Source: CBDUQN01 sp965369375 (GTDB lineage Bacteria > Krumholzibacteriota > Krumholzibacteriia > Krumholzibacteriales > Krumholzibacteriaceae). From it: DNA of 57,998 nt. The notes beneath the pieces were generated by a model. It did no database searches. It was not told the origin of the DNA and worked only from the letters and a program-made list of their open reading frames with translations. Shown here in pieces: positions 24,577 through 34,417 of this stretch (position 1 is the first letter of the stretch; every line of letters begins with the position of its first letter). The stretch lies in assembly GCA_965369375.1 (NCBI GenBank), contig CBDUQN010000010.1, forward strand, positions 1-57,998, read 5' to 3'. Both the position numbers and the translations under genes were made by a program.

Positions 24577-26034
24577 TCACTTCGTAAGTGCAACGATCGA
24601 AATGACCACCGCGGTCACACCGAGCAGGCCGCTGAAAAATTCGGAGAATATTCTGGCCTTCGACCTTTTTACGATAATGACATCACCCCTGTTCGGCCGC
24701 GAATCGCCATCCGCATTGCGGGAGGTTCCGTCGGACGAGTAGATCACTATCCGGTCCACACTGCCGACGCTCGTCGGTCCGCCGGCGAGACCGATATACT
24801 GAACCACGGTCCATTCATTTCGAAAGAGAAACTCTCCCGGAACCTGCACTTCACCACCAACGGTAACGGTTCGACTCAGGTTGGGAACGTGCAGGATGTC
24901 GCCGTCATTGAGCAGCAATCCATCGTCATCACCGGGCACCAGGTAATCTTTGAGATTTACCGCTATCAGCTCACTGTTCCCCCTTTGCAGCGAGGCGTGC
25001 TCGAGGTCTGCAAATTCATTGAAGCTTCCCGCGCGAACGAGCAGCTCGGATAATCCCTCTCCGGGAGCGAGGAAGAAACGGCCCGTTCTCCTGACTTCCC
25101 CGAAGACAAACACCCTGCGCATCTCCTTGCGGGCTTCGTATGTATTAACTTCGTCGAGATCTTTCAGTTCGAGATCGAACCGGTCACTCGTTACCGAAAA
25201 CGTGGCTATGCGGTTCGGCTCTTCAATTCTGCTCACGAGCACGCTGTCCTTGAGCGCCTCGGCGGTGAATCCGCCGGCGAGATCGATCAGATCATATATC
25301 GTTTCTCCCGGCACGATCTCGAAAAAGCCCGGTTTCCATATCTGGCCGAGGATAACCACGCGCCATCCACCCGGTGGAACATGGACGCGATCACCGCCCC
25401 GCAGGTACGGGTTGTTGGTGAGGTCGCCTTTGAGCTGAAACCGCAAGAGATCTACCCTGATCACCTCTCCCTCACGTTCGAGGGTGATGAGCCTCGAGGA
25501 AGCCTGTTTCTTCATTCCCCCGGCCCGCTCGATAGCGTCCGATACCCGTTGCACGGCCGAAACCTTCACGAAACCGGGATTCGCCACCTCGCCGGTCACG
25601 AAAACCCGGAATACCCTCGGCGAAAGGAGATGGCAGAACAGCTCGATATTCTTGTAGTACTTGCTCACCCGCTTCGAGAGTTCCTTTCGAAAATCGCTGA
25701 GGCTCAAGCCGTCGGCGTGAATTGCACCGACCCCCGGTATGAAGACATCTCCCTCCGGCAGGATCGTGGGCATGAACGTTCTCGATTCAGGTCCCATGAT
25801 ATTGATAAGCAGCTGATCGTTAGGGCCTAGAACGTACTGATCGGGATCGACGGCCTTTTCGAGAATGGGCATCTGAATCGGTTGCTGCAGCACCTGCTCC
25901 TGCGCTTGCTCCCGAACTTCCGTTCCTTCCTCCCGAAACGTGAAGCCACTGCTCTGGGCGCAAGCCTGCCGGGATTGAAGTGTCGGCGTCGCCAACAGCA
26001 TTAAAATCAAACAAAGCACTCGTGCAGTATTCAT
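24577..26034 (-). CDS. SLBB-domain polysaccharide export protein
   Basis: A 485 aa periplasmic/outer-membrane protein of the Wza family. A signal peptide (residues 1-27, ending QACAQ) leads to a poly-export domain (YVLGPNDQLLINIMGPES...VFIPGVGAIHADGLSLSDFRKELSKRVSKYY). Three or four SLBB domains follow (FVTGEVANPGFVKV, ILGQIWKPGFFEI, VFGEVRRTGRFFL, VGGEVQVPGEFLF). The C-terminus ends in a hydrophobic helix (LLGVTAVVISIVAL) that is unusual for Wza and may be a membrane anchor. ATG 26034 is chosen for the signal peptide and a nearby GGTGGAG. No Wzc-like kinase is nearby. Confidence 0.88.
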   Translation of the reverse strand: MNTARVLCLILMLLATPTLQSRQACAQSSGFTFREEGTEVREQAQEQVLQQPIQMPILEKAVDPDQYVLGPNDQLLINIMGPESRTFMPTILPEGDVFIPGVGAIHADGLSLSDFRKELSKRVSKYYKNIELFCHLLSPRVFRVFVTGEVANPGFVKVSAVQRVSDAIERAGGMKKQASSRLITLEREGEVIRVDLLRFQLKGDLTNNPYLRGGDRVHVPPGGWRVVILGQIWKPGFFEIVPGETIYDLIDLAGGFTAEALKDSVLVSRIEEPNRIATFSVTSDRFDLELKDLDEVNTYEARKEMRRVFVFGEVRRTGRFFLAPGEGLSELLVRAGSFNEFADLEHASLQRGNSELIAVNLKDYLVPGDDDGLLLNDGDILHVPNLSRTVTVGGEVQVPGEFLFRNEWTVVQYIGLAGGPTSVGSVDRIVIYSSDGTSRNADGDSRPNRGDVIIVKRSKARIFSEFFSGLLGVTAVVISIVALTK

Positions 26035-26158
26035 GTCACTCCACCGCAATTTACCATTAAGACACCGATCGAAGAACATGCTCCGCTAACCATCCATGTC
26101 TCCTTTGACTCTCTCTATCACTGTCACTGTTCGCGCGCGACTTTTTCGATTTATATGC

Positions 26159-28840
26159 CTAAGATATCAATCTTTCTACAATTTTTGGCAATGCTTTGAA
26201 TACTTTTTTTTCACTGCCGGCGTCTTTCGTGCCCAACTGGGCGAGATGCTTCTTGCCGCCCCCGCCCCCGCCGGCCACCGGTCCGAGCTCGCCGACAAGC
26301 GCATCCGCCGTTATCCCCCGTTCCTCGATGAGATCATCGGTAACGGTGACAACGAATTGCAGTTTCCCCTTGAGCGGGGCAGATAGAACCGCGACGCCGC
26401 TCTTCACCTTGCCGCGAAACGAGTCGGCCTGGTTTCTGAGAGCGAGAAGATCGGTGACCGAAACACGCCCCCCCGCAACGAGTATTCCGCCCACGTCAGA
26501 CCCCTGCTTGATGATGCGGTCGAGCTCACCTCCCACCTCTCCGCTCTCCAATCGCCTGAGACGTTTGCGCAAGGTGTCGTTCTCTTCGAGCAGCGATCGA
26601 AGCCGCTTGACGGTTTCGTCCGGCGACACCTTGATAAGATCGGCGACCTCTTTCCCCCGCGCGGCGAGCGAGCGCACGTAATCGAGCGCCTTCGCGCCGG
26701 TAAGCGCCTCGATTCTTCTGACACCCGCCGCTACGCTGGATTCCGAGACGATCAGGAAGAGACCTATGTTTCCAGTGTCACCGACGTGCGTGCCCCCGCA
26801 GAGCTCCGTCGAGATATCGCTGATTCTCACCACCCGCACACTCGTTCCGTACTTCTCGTCGAAGAGGGCTATCGCCCCCCTCTCGACCGCCTCCTGGTAT
26901 TCCATCCATTCGGTGCGCACCTGGATCGATTCCCTGATCCACCTGTTCACCTGCGCTTCGATCTCTCGCAGCGCTTCGGAGGAGATGGCTTGAAAATGGT
27001 TGAAATCGAAACGGAGCCGCTGGTCATCGACGAGTGATCCGGCCTGCGCGACGTGGCGCCCCACGATCTCCCGCAGTGACGCGTGAAGGAGGTGGGTCGC
27101 CGTATGGTTGCGGGCTATGGCGAGGCGCCGCGCGTCGTCCACCTGAACCGTGATCTTTCGCTCATGTTTGATGAGATCCTCGATCGTTGCCGCCGGTTCG
27201 GAAGACTCCACGAGGTGAACGATCTCCCCGCCTCTCTTGAACACGTTTCGAACATTCAGCCGGTAACCGCCGAGCTCGATCCATCCGATATCGGCGACCT
27301 GACCGCCCGATGTCGCGTAGAATGGAGACCTGTCCAGCACGAGCTCGAATGCCGTCCCTAAAGGATCCTTCCACCGGATATCTCCGCCCGCCGCTTTCTC
27401 CACCGCGCGGTATCGCCTGATGGCGGCTTCACCGCCGACGCTCTCATACCCGGTGAAAACCGATCTCTCCCCGGTCGTCACCTCGCTCATCGAAACGATC
27501 TCCTGCTCGCCGGCATCGAATCCGCTCTGATCCTGTGCCCTCCTGCGCTGTTCCTCGATCGCACGCCTCAGACCCTCTTCATCAATCGTGAGTCCCGCCT
27601 CCGCCGCGAGCGCCCGCGTCAGCTCGAGGGGAAGCCCGAACGTGTCATACATGACAAACGCACGTTCGCCGTCTATCTCGTTTTGTCCGCTCTCCCTCAC
27701 CTCGCCGATCAAGGACTCGAGCCGCACCTTGCCCGTCTCGAGGGTGCGGTAGAAGTTTTCCTCTTCCGATCGAATGATCATAGCCGTATCCCGGCGCCGC
27801 TCCTCGAGCTCGGGGTAGGCAACCCTCATTATTTCGACAATCACATCGACGAGATTGTGAAGGAACGGTTTCTCGATGCCTAATATGTAGAACCTCGTCA
27901 GTGCTCTTCTCAGGAGCCTGCGCACGAGGTACCCCCGCCCTTCGTTCGCCGGGTAGATCCCCTCCGATATCGTGAATACGAGGGCACGCGCATGGTCTGC
28001 CGCCATATTGATATCCATCTGCTCGGCCTCGCCGATATCGATGCCGGCAGGAATAAGATCGATCAGCGCATCGATAACCGGCTTGAAGAGGTCGGTATGG
28101 AAGTTGTCGTCTGCGCCCTGCATAATGGTGGCGAGCCGTTCGAGTCCCAATCCGGTGTCGATGCCGGGCTTCTCGAGCCGGCGGTATTCACCGCTCTCCT
28201 CGAGAAAGAACTGGGGGAAAACGAGATTCCAGAACTCGACGTAGCGGTCGCAGTCGCATCCCGGCGCGCATGTATCGAGGCCGCAGCTCTTGTCGGCGCC
28301 CGTATCGTAGTAAATTTCCGAACACGGACCACAGATCCCCGTCTTCCCTACCGGCCCCCAGAAATTGTCCTCCCTGCCGAGGCGAACGATCCTGTCAGCC
28401 GGCATGCCGATACCTTCATTCCATATTTTATATGCCTCGTCGTCTTCATGATAGATACTGACGAAGAGCTTCTCTTCAGACAAATAGAGCAGATCGATGA
28501 CGAATTCCCAGGCCCAGGCGATCGCCTCCTCCTTGAAGTAATCCCCGAAACTGAAGTTGCCGAGCATCTCGAAGAAGGTGTGGTGTCTCAGCGTCTTCCC
28601 CACGCTCTCGAGATCGCCTGCACGGAGGCACTTCTGCACGCTCGTCGCCCGATTGTATGGAAGATTGCCGGTATCGAGGTAGTAATCCTTGAACTGGACC
28701 ATGCCGGCGGACGTAAAGAGAAGTGTAGGATCGCCCTTCGGCACGAGCGGCGCACTGGGCATCTCCACGTGGTCCCGGGCGAGAAAAAAATCGATATATG
28801 CCCGCCTGATTTCCTGAGCTGATCTAATCTTCTCGTTCAT
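26159..28840 (-). CDS. alaS: Alanyl-tRNA synthetase
   Basis: Charges tRNA-Ala and edits mischarged Ser and Gly. The 893 aa protein carries the class II motifs (SAGMVQFKDYYLD, RHHTFFEMLGNFSFGDYFK, the glycine-rich GIDTGLGLER near 235), the editing-site metal ligands HTATH near 590 and CGGTH near 690, and a C-terminal C-Ala domain with AGGGGGGK. ATG 28840 is chosen because GGAAGG stands 4 nt upstream; it overlaps the recX stop by 17 bp. The tRNA-Ala gene in the window shows the G3-U70 pair this enzyme recognises. Confidence 0.97.
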   Translation of the reverse strand: MNEKIRSAQEIRRAYIDFFLARDHVEMPSAPLVPKGDPTLLFTSAGMVQFKDYYLDTGNLPYNRATSVQKCLRAGDLESVGKTLRHHTFFEMLGNFSFGDYFKEEAIAWAWEFVIDLLYLSEEKLFVSIYHEDDEAYKIWNEGIGMPADRIVRLGREDNFWGPVGKTGICGPCSEIYYDTGADKSCGLDTCAPGCDCDRYVEFWNLVFPQFFLEESGEYRRLEKPGIDTGLGLERLATIMQGADDNFHTDLFKPVIDALIDLIPAGIDIGEAEQMDINMAADHARALVFTISEGIYPANEGRGYLVRRLLRRALTRFYILGIEKPFLHNLVDVIVEIMRVAYPELEERRRDTAMIIRSEEENFYRTLETGKVRLESLIGEVRESGQNEIDGERAFVMYDTFGLPLELTRALAAEAGLTIDEEGLRRAIEEQRRRAQDQSGFDAGEQEIVSMSEVTTGERSVFTGYESVGGEAAIRRYRAVEKAAGGDIRWKDPLGTAFELVLDRSPFYATSGGQVADIGWIELGGYRLNVRNVFKRGGEIVHLVESSEPAATIEDLIKHERKITVQVDDARRLAIARNHTATHLLHASLREIVGRHVAQAGSLVDDQRLRFDFNHFQAISSEALREIEAQVNRWIRESIQVRTEWMEYQEAVERGAIALFDEKYGTSVRVVRISDISTELCGGTHVGDTGNIGLFLIVSESSVAAGVRRIEALTGAKALDYVRSLAARGKEVADLIKVSPDETVKRLRSLLEENDTLRKRLRRLESGEVGGELDRIIKQGSDVGGILVAGGRVSVTDLLALRNQADSFRGKVKSGVAVLSAPLKGKLQFVVTVTDDLIEERGITADALVGELGPVAGGGGGGKKHLAQLGTKDAGSEKKVFKALPKIVERLIS

Positions 28841-29498
28841 CGTGCCTTCCGGTGAGCCCTCCTCTGAGGATTCTCGCACATATGTCGTTTACGATAGCGG
28901 TGCTGAATCCCCGCCGCGACAGCAGTCCGTTGATCCGCCGAACGGCGCGCTTCCTCTCCATTCCGTGCTTCAATCGCGCCCGCGCAACCTCGAGGGCGAG
29001 CTCTCTCTCCCGCTGCGGCGGCAGCTGGGCGGCGATCTCCGCCACGATAATCTCGCCTGCTACACCCAGCTTCCGAAGCTTCTGTCTCAGCAGATGCGGT
29101 CCCGACGGCTTATGCGCCGTAACGTACCGGATGTACGAGGCAGCCAGTTTGCGATCGTCGAGGTATCCCTGCTGCTGCAGTGATCGAACCACTTCGCCGA
29201 TCACCGCCGAGCGCGATAAACCCCTGTCGGAGAGGGAATTACGAATCTCCTGCTCGGTGCGGTCCCGGACGGAAAGAAGCCGGTAGGCGATAGCGAGCCC
29301 CGCAGAAACGGCGAGCGGGCCTTTCAGTTCCTCGATCTCCCTCGAATCGAGTTCGAATCCTACCTCGAGGAACCGTTCGTTTCTCGGCTCGCCCAGGAGG
29401 AGAAACTTCCTCCCGTGCGAGGTCTCTATCTCTCGCAGCCTGCCTCCCCGGCGGCGGACATCGACGACCCGCTCTTTTGTGCTATTTCGATTTCCCAC
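28824..29498 (-). CDS. recX: Recombination regulator RecX
   Basis: A 224 aa RecX, which binds RecA filaments and inhibits or tunes them. Three-helix repeats are visible: AYRLLSVRDRTEQEIRNSLSDRGLS, then VVRSLQQQGYLDDRKLAASYIRYV, the typical GPHLLRQKLRKLGV, and ERKRAVRRINGLLSRRGFS. The first 65 residues are a basic N-terminal extension. The GTG start lies inside the recA 3' end (17 bp overlap) and its 3' end overlaps alaS, so recA, recX and alaS are tightly coupled. Confidence 0.93.
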   Translation of the reverse strand: MGNRNSTKERVVDVRRRGGRLREIETSHGRKFLLLGEPRNERFLEVGFELDSREIEELKGPLAVSAGLAIAYRLLSVRDRTEQEIRNSLSDRGLSRSAVIGEVVRSLQQQGYLDDRKLAASYIRYVTAHKPSGPHLLRQKLRKLGVAGEIIVAEIAAQLPPQRERELALEVARARLKHGMERKRAVRRINGLLSRRGFSTAIVNDICARILRGGLTGRHDERED

Positions 29499-30579
29499 CT
29501 TCAGGCACTACCGTTGCCGCAGGGAGTTCGAGCCCGTAATGGCCTCTGATTGCCTTATCGATCTTCTTTCGGATATCGGCGTTTTCCTTCAGGAAGAGAC
29601 GGGCGTTATCCTTGCCCTGGCCGAGCCTCACCTCTTCGAAGGAGTACCAGCTGCCGGTCTTGGAAACGATGTCCGATGCCGAGCCCAACTCCAGGAGATC
29701 GCCCTCGTAGCTGATCCCTTCACTGTAGAGGATATCGAATTCCGCCTGGCGAAACGGCGGGGCCACCTTGTTTTTGACGACCTTCACCCGAGTCAGGTTC
29801 CCGATCACCTGGTCGCCGTCCTTGATCTGGCCGATCCGTCTGATATCGAGACGTACCGTGCTGTAGAACTTGAGCGCCCTGCCTCCCGAAGTCGTTTCCG
29901 GATTGCCGAATAGCACACCGATCTTCATCCTGATCTGATTCGTAAAGATCATGCATGTTTTCGACTTCGAGACGGCCCCGGCGATCTTGCGAAGAGCCTG
30001 TGACATGAGCCGGGCCTGCAACCCGATATGGGAATCCCCCATCTGTCCCTCGATCTCCGCCGCGGGAACGAGGGCGGCCACGGAATCGATGACCACGACG
30101 TCGATCGCGGCGCTCCGTATCAGCACCTCAGCAATCTCGAGCGCCTGCTCCCCCGTATCCGGCTGGGAGACGAGAAGGTTGTCCACGTCGACACCGATCT
30201 TTCTCGCGTAACCAATATCGAGTGCATGCTCGGCGTCGATAAATGCGGCGACACCGCCCAAGCGCTGCGCATTGGCCACAATGGAGCAGGTCAATGTCGT
30301 TTTTCCCGAACCCTCAGGACCGTAGATCTCGATGATCCTGCCGCGCGGAACGCCTCCGATCCCCAGCGCAATATCGAGTGCGAGGCTTCCCGTCGGAATG
30401 CTCTCGACGGCGAATAGTGCCCCCTCGGCCCCGAGACGCATGATCGAGCCCTTTCCGAACTGCTTCTCGATCCGGTCTACGGCCAGCTCGATGGCCCTTT
30501 CCTTGTCACCGACCGCCATGGCGGTCTTTTCCTGGCCGCCGCTCACCCGATCCTTACTCTCCGTTTTTTGCTTTTTCAT
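29482..30579 (-). CDS. recA: Recombinase RecA
   Basis: Strand-exchange ATPase of homologous recombination and SOS signalling, about 365 aa. Walker A GPEGSGKTT is near residues 87-95, with Walker B VVVIDSVAALVP, the loop-1 region EIEGQMGDSHIGLQARLMSQALRKI, loop 2 and GRALKFYSTVRLDIRR. Two ATG codons lie six bases apart; the second (30579) is better spaced from GGGAGG. The N-terminal 25 residues before the core are a short charged extension. I found no clear LexA-type palindrome in the 210 bp upstream. Confidence 0.98.
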   Translation of the reverse strand: MKKQKTESKDRVSGGQEKTAMAVGDKERAIELAVDRIEKQFGKGSIMRLGAEGALFAVESIPTGSLALDIALGIGGVPRGRIIEIYGPEGSGKTTLTCSIVANAQRLGGVAAFIDAEHALDIGYARKIGVDVDNLLVSQPDTGEQALEIAEVLIRSAAIDVVVIDSVAALVPAAEIEGQMGDSHIGLQARLMSQALRKIAGAVSKSKTCMIFTNQIRMKIGVLFGNPETTSGGRALKFYSTVRLDIRRIGQIKDGDQVIGNLTRVKVVKNKVAPPFRQAEFDILYSEGISYEGDLLELGSASDIVSKTGSWYSFEEVRLGQGKDNARLFLKENADIRKKIDKAIRGHYGLELPAATVVPEGGKSK

Positions 30580-30795
30580 CTCCATCCTCCCACTTCATCC
30601 CCCATTTCATCGATAGGGTTCAACACAAAACCGCTTCAACCGCTGACCCCACACCCCCTTTCATCACCGCTAAAGGCCGAAGCGATAAACCACGCCGGAT
30701 TCCCGTCCGAAGCATGGATCCCGCTCCTCTCATAGAATAGAAGCAACAGATAGTTTTTATAGCATCCAAGCCCGTTGATTTCAATGAAATTCGCA

Positions 30796-31350
30796 TCAGA
30801 GCTCATAGGTCTCGACAACCTCGTACATGGCGCCCCGGCTACTCAGAATGCTCCTCATGAGGACAAAATCATCCACCTTATGACTCACCGAAGCAGGCAA
30901 CGGGGGAACGTCCCGCAGCTGTTCCCGAATCGCCTGCGGGAGCGGCCGCTTGATACGTGAGAGGGTCAGGTGCGCACGGAACGGCCGTCGTTCGGGCTCG
31001 AAGCCGTATCTTTCTAGGTTCGATTCGAGGTTACGAGCGAGCCCGGCGAGCATTTCCACCCCCTCCTCCACACGGTAGAAGAGAACGTGGGGACGTGACA
31101 GCGACGGGAACCCACCGAACCTGCCGAACGTGATTGTAAACGGGACCGCACCGGAAGCCGTTCTTGAAGCAGCCTCGCCGAGCGACGGCAGGAGCTCGTC
31201 AGCAACCTCACCGAGAAACTTGAGTGTCAGGTGATAGTTTTTCGGCGGGATCCACCTCCATGGGGGGCTATTCACCGGAAACGAATCGATGTGTCGAGCC
31301 ACCAAGGTGCGGACCGACTGCGAAAGCGGAACGGCGAAAAAAAGCCTCAT
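30796..31350 (-). CDS. thpR: RNA 2',3'-cyclic phosphodiesterase ThpR
   Basis: A 184 aa member of the 2H phosphoesterase family, once called 2'-5' RNA ligase. The two catalytic HxTx motifs are HLTLKFLG near residue 40 and HLTLSRIK near 127, with the typical MRLFFAVPL start and FGRFGGFPSLSRPHVLFYRV core. It opens cyclic phosphate ends of RNA. Its start codon overlaps the cinA stop (ATGA), so it is translationally coupled to cinA, an arrangement found in many bacteria. Confidence 0.92.
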   Translation of the reverse strand: MRLFFAVPLSQSVRTLVARHIDSFPVNSPPWRWIPPKNYHLTLKFLGEVADELLPSLGEAASRTASGAVPFTITFGRFGGFPSLSRPHVLFYRVEEGVEMLAGLARNLESNLERYGFEPERRPFRAHLTLSRIKRPLPQAIREQLRDVPPLPASVSHKVDDFVLMRSILSSRGAMYEVVETYEL

Positions 31351-32588
31351 GACTTCCTCCTGTAGGGCTCGAGTCTCTCGTTATCGCCCATGAGGTACAG
31401 GCGCAGCAGGTCGAGTGCCGCATAGGCGGCGCGGTATCTGATCAGATCGCGGTCTCCGGCAAGCCTGAGCTTCTTGCAGAAACACTCCCCGGCGGCCGCC
31501 AACCCGATGAAACACAATCCGACCGGTTTCTGCCGCGAACCTCCCTCCGGCCCGGCGATTCCGGTCGTTGCGAGCGCGCAGTCCGAGCCGGCGATGTCCC
31601 TCGCTCCGACGGCCATGGCGGTGCAGACCTCCTCGCTCACCGCACCGTGCCTTTGAATCGCTTCAGCATCGAGCCCAAGCCTCTCGATCTTCGCCTCGTT
31701 GCTGTATGTTACGAATCCCTCGAGGAACTGTCGGCTCGCGCCGGGTATCGAGACGATCAGGTGCGCTACGAGCCCGCCCGTCATCGACTCTGCGATCGCC
31801 AGGCTCTTCCGCTTATTAGCGAGAAGTCGAAGGACATTCTCTTCCAAACTCTCCTCACCCGCTCCATATATCTTCGTACCAAGGGCGTCCGTGATGGCAT
31901 GGAACACCTGCGGCTTGATGTCGCCCGGGACGTAGATATCGACTCCGGAGGGTGAGGAGATAATCGAGAGCGACCCGAACAGCTCGTCATCGATCAGGTC
32001 ACGCAAGATATCTTCAACGTCCGTCTCCGAAAGCCCGAACGTTCGAAGCCGTTTCTTCGATACCTCTCCCGGCGCGTCCAGCGCGGGCAGAACATGGTCG
32101 GTGAACATCACCTTCATCTCTTCGGGAACGCCCGGCAGCAAAAAGAGCCGTGACTCCCCGACATCGATGCGCAGGCCAACGGCTGCTCCCACCGTATTGG
32201 GCAGAATTTCAGCTCCCTTCGGAACCCTCCCCTGATCCCGGTATGAATCGGGCATCTCTCGTCCGAGCTCCCGGAAGCGGGAGGCGATATCATCAACTAT
32301 CTCGCTGCGCACTTCGGTTTCGAGCCCGAAGGCCTCTATCACGGCGTCTTTTGTCACGTCGTCGATCGTGGGCCCGAGCCCCCCGGTGACGATCACGATC
32401 CGGCTTCTCTGAATCGCCCCGGAGAGTTCGTATGCAATGAGCTCGGTGTTATCCGCGAGAATCGCACACCGCTGCGGCGCCAGACCGACCGATGTGAGGA
32501 CGATCGAGAGATACACCGTGTTGTCTTCGGAAACCTCTCCGATGAGCACCTCGTCGCCGATCGCTATGATCTCGACGCTCTCACTCAT
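31347..32588 (-). CDS. cinA: CinA: nucleotide pyrophosphatase domain plus NMN amidohydrolase domain
   Basis: A 413 aa two-domain protein. The N-terminal MoaB/CinA domain (1-170) has IAIGDEVLIGEV, VTGGLGPTIDDVTKDA and LLPGVPEEMKVMF. The C-terminal PncC domain (about 250-405) has LAIAESMTGGLVAHLI, GFVTYSNEAK, HGAVSEEVCTAMA and TTGIAGPEGGSRQKPVGLCFIGL, which deamidates NMN in pyridine-nucleotide salvage. The pgpA-cinA-thpR-recA order is close to the cinA-recA neighbourhoods common in bacteria. Confidence 0.95.
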   Translation of the reverse strand: MSESVEIIAIGDEVLIGEVSEDNTVYLSIVLTSVGLAPQRCAILADNTELIAYELSGAIQRSRIVIVTGGLGPTIDDVTKDAVIEAFGLETEVRSEIVDDIASRFRELGREMPDSYRDQGRVPKGAEILPNTVGAAVGLRIDVGESRLFLLPGVPEEMKVMFTDHVLPALDAPGEVSKKRLRTFGLSETDVEDILRDLIDDELFGSLSIISSPSGVDIYVPGDIKPQVFHAITDALGTKIYGAGEESLEENVLRLLANKRKSLAIAESMTGGLVAHLIVSIPGASRQFLEGFVTYSNEAKIERLGLDAEAIQRHGAVSEEVCTAMAVGARDIAGSDCALATTGIAGPEGGSRQKPVGLCFIGLAAAGECFCKKLRLAGDRDLIRYRAAYAALDLLRLYLMGDNERLEPYRRKS

Positions 32589-32640
32589 TGCCCGTCCGCC
32601 TTTTCACCGGCATTTCGGGACGCATGCCATGCCGATCCGG

Positions 32641-33096
32641 TCAGCCGATATTGAATACATAGATCAGAACAAAGAGAACGATCCGCGCATAGAGGCCCGC
32701 GAGCACATCATCAATGACGACGCCGAATCCGCCGCCGATTTTCTGTGAACGGCCGGCGGGAAACGGTTTCACTATGTCGAAAATCCTGAACAGCACGAAG
32801 GCGATGATGGCTGTCGTCCACGATGGCTCGACCATGAACAGAGCCACCTGCATTCCGACTATCTCGTCGATTACGATACACGAAGCATCCTCTCCGTAAT
32901 ACTTCTCCATCTCCCGGGAGATGTAAACTGCTATCGGCGCTGTAATCGCTAGTGCGATCGGACCGGCGAGCCACCCACCGCCCGGAAGAAACAGATAGAG
33001 CAGAAGGTACACGAAGCTCGCGCATGATGCCGGCGCTATCACCGCAAATCCGGTGTAGAAGAATGAACCGAATATCACGACGAGGAACCGCTTCAT
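32641..33096 (-). CDS. pgpA: Phosphatidylglycerophosphatase A
   Basis: A 151 aa integral membrane phosphatase that makes phosphatidylglycerol from its phosphate. The family residues are present: DEIVGMQVAL near 78, FRIFDIVKPFPAG near 108-120 and GGGFGVVIDDVLAG near 122-136, with three or four hydrophobic helices. It starts 16 bp after the glycosyltransferase stop and lies 52 bp ahead of cinA, in one run. Confidence 0.92.
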   Translation of the reverse strand: MKRFLVVIFGSFFYTGFAVIAPASCASFVYLLLYLFLPGGGWLAGPIALAITAPIAVYISREMEKYYGEDASCIVIDEIVGMQVALFMVEPSWTTAIIAFVLFRIFDIVKPFPAGRSQKIGGGFGVVIDDVLAGLYARIVLFVLIYVFNIG

Positions 33097-33111
33097 AGCT
33101 GTCCTTTCAAT

Positions 33112-34323
33112 TCATGCGAATAATCGTTCGTAGAGGGATTCGATTTGCGCGATGTTTCTCTCTGTGAGAAATCGCTCATAAACCCTCTTCTTTCCGCATG
33201 CCCCGATCCCCTCCCGGTACGCGTTGTCACTCAGCAGGGAATCGACGGCGCCGGCGAGGTCGGATTCGTCGCCGGGCGTAACGAGAATGCCGGAGACGCC
33301 GCTTTCGATGATCTCCGGCGGACCGCCGAAATTCGTCGCAACGACCGGCACCCCCAGGATCATCCCCTCGAGTATGACATGACCGAATGGTTCGGGCTCC
33401 GTGGAGGCGTTTATCAGCACATCGAGGCAACGCACGAGATCGGGGATATCTTCACGATATCCGAGGAAGACGATCGATTCGGCGATTCCGTTCTCTACGA
33501 TAAATGTCTCGATACCATCGAGGAAAACTCTGTCATCGCCCCTGACGTTCGACGTGTCACCGATGATGAGACATCGCAGATCGGGGTATCGCGCATTGAG
33601 CAGGGCAACCGCCTTGACGACGATGTCCTGCCCCTTCCACCGCTTGATATTCCCGACGATTCCGATCGCAGGCTGATCCGCGGCTATTCCGAGCAAAGCC
33701 CTCGTTTGTTCCCTGCCGCCGCGCAGGCGCCCGAGAAAATATTCGGGATCGATCCCGTCATTGATCTTCACGAACCGTCCGTTGCCGGTAACGCCGTGGC
33801 GCCGCAATAATTCCAGCATGAATTCGGCGATGACAATTACCGCGTCGAATCTCCTTATAAAGAATTTTCGGAGTGTCGTCACCTTGGGGATCCGCCGGTT
33901 GTGCGTGATGCACTTCACACCGGCGAGCTTGCATGCGAGCAGCCAATCGTATCCCTTCATCATGGAATTGTTCAAGTGAACGAGATCGATCCTGTTTTGC
34001 ATCAGGTATGCAAGCCTTCGCACGCAGGACGGAATGTACGATATAAAGATATTGATCGTCTTCTGGATGAACCTTGCTATATCGTGGCCGATTCCGCTGC
34101 CACCCCGCCCAGCCGTCAAGAATTCGAGCGTGCCGTAGGTAGGATGGATATCCACAGAGCAGTAACGCTCGAATTCCGCTCTCAAAACATTGTCACGGTA
34201 AAAGGCGACGAGCGGCTCATACCGCTCGTGATCGATGTGTTTGACGATATCGAGCAGACAGTAGTGAGACCCGCCGATCGTCATATCCAGGTTCTGCTCG
34301 ACGTATAGGATTCTCTTTCTCAC
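33112..34323 (-). CDS. GT4-family glycosyltransferase
   Basis: A 403 aa GT-B glycosyltransferase. The N-terminal half has GGSHYCLLDIVKHI and HLNNSMMKGYDWLLA. The nucleotide-sugar half begins IGIVGNIKRWKGQDIVVKAV and has the E-x7-E motif EPEPFGHVILEGMILGVPVVATNFGGPPEIIE near 325. The substrate is not predictable; GDP-mannose made by the ManB/ManC pair in the window is one possible donor. It stands alone as a glycosyltransferase between mglA and pgpA. Confidence 0.85.
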   Translation of the reverse strand: MRKRILYVEQNLDMTIGGSHYCLLDIVKHIDHERYEPLVAFYRDNVLRAEFERYCSVDIHPTYGTLEFLTAGRGGSGIGHDIARFIQKTINIFISYIPSCVRRLAYLMQNRIDLVHLNNSMMKGYDWLLACKLAGVKCITHNRRIPKVTTLRKFFIRRFDAVIVIAEFMLELLRRHGVTGNGRFVKINDGIDPEYFLGRLRGGREQTRALLGIAADQPAIGIVGNIKRWKGQDIVVKAVALLNARYPDLRCLIIGDTSNVRGDDRVFLDGIETFIVENGIAESIVFLGYREDIPDLVRCLDVLINASTEPEPFGHVILEGMILGVPVVATNFGGPPEIIESGVSGILVTPGDESDLAGAVDSLLSDNAYREGIGACGKKRVYERFLTERNIAQIESLYERLFA

Positions 34324-34417
34324 CTTAAAGACAATAGATACTTTGAAACAGATGCGATGTCAATTGATCAATCGTTGCGCGTGGCGGGCTCGCGCAACGA
34401 GCAGAAGGGAATCACGA

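Noticed and set aside
30580..30795. LexA box upstream of recA
   Set aside because: I found no GAAC-N4-GTTC or CTG-N10-CAG type palindrome at a promoter-like position; the gap holds nothing I can name.
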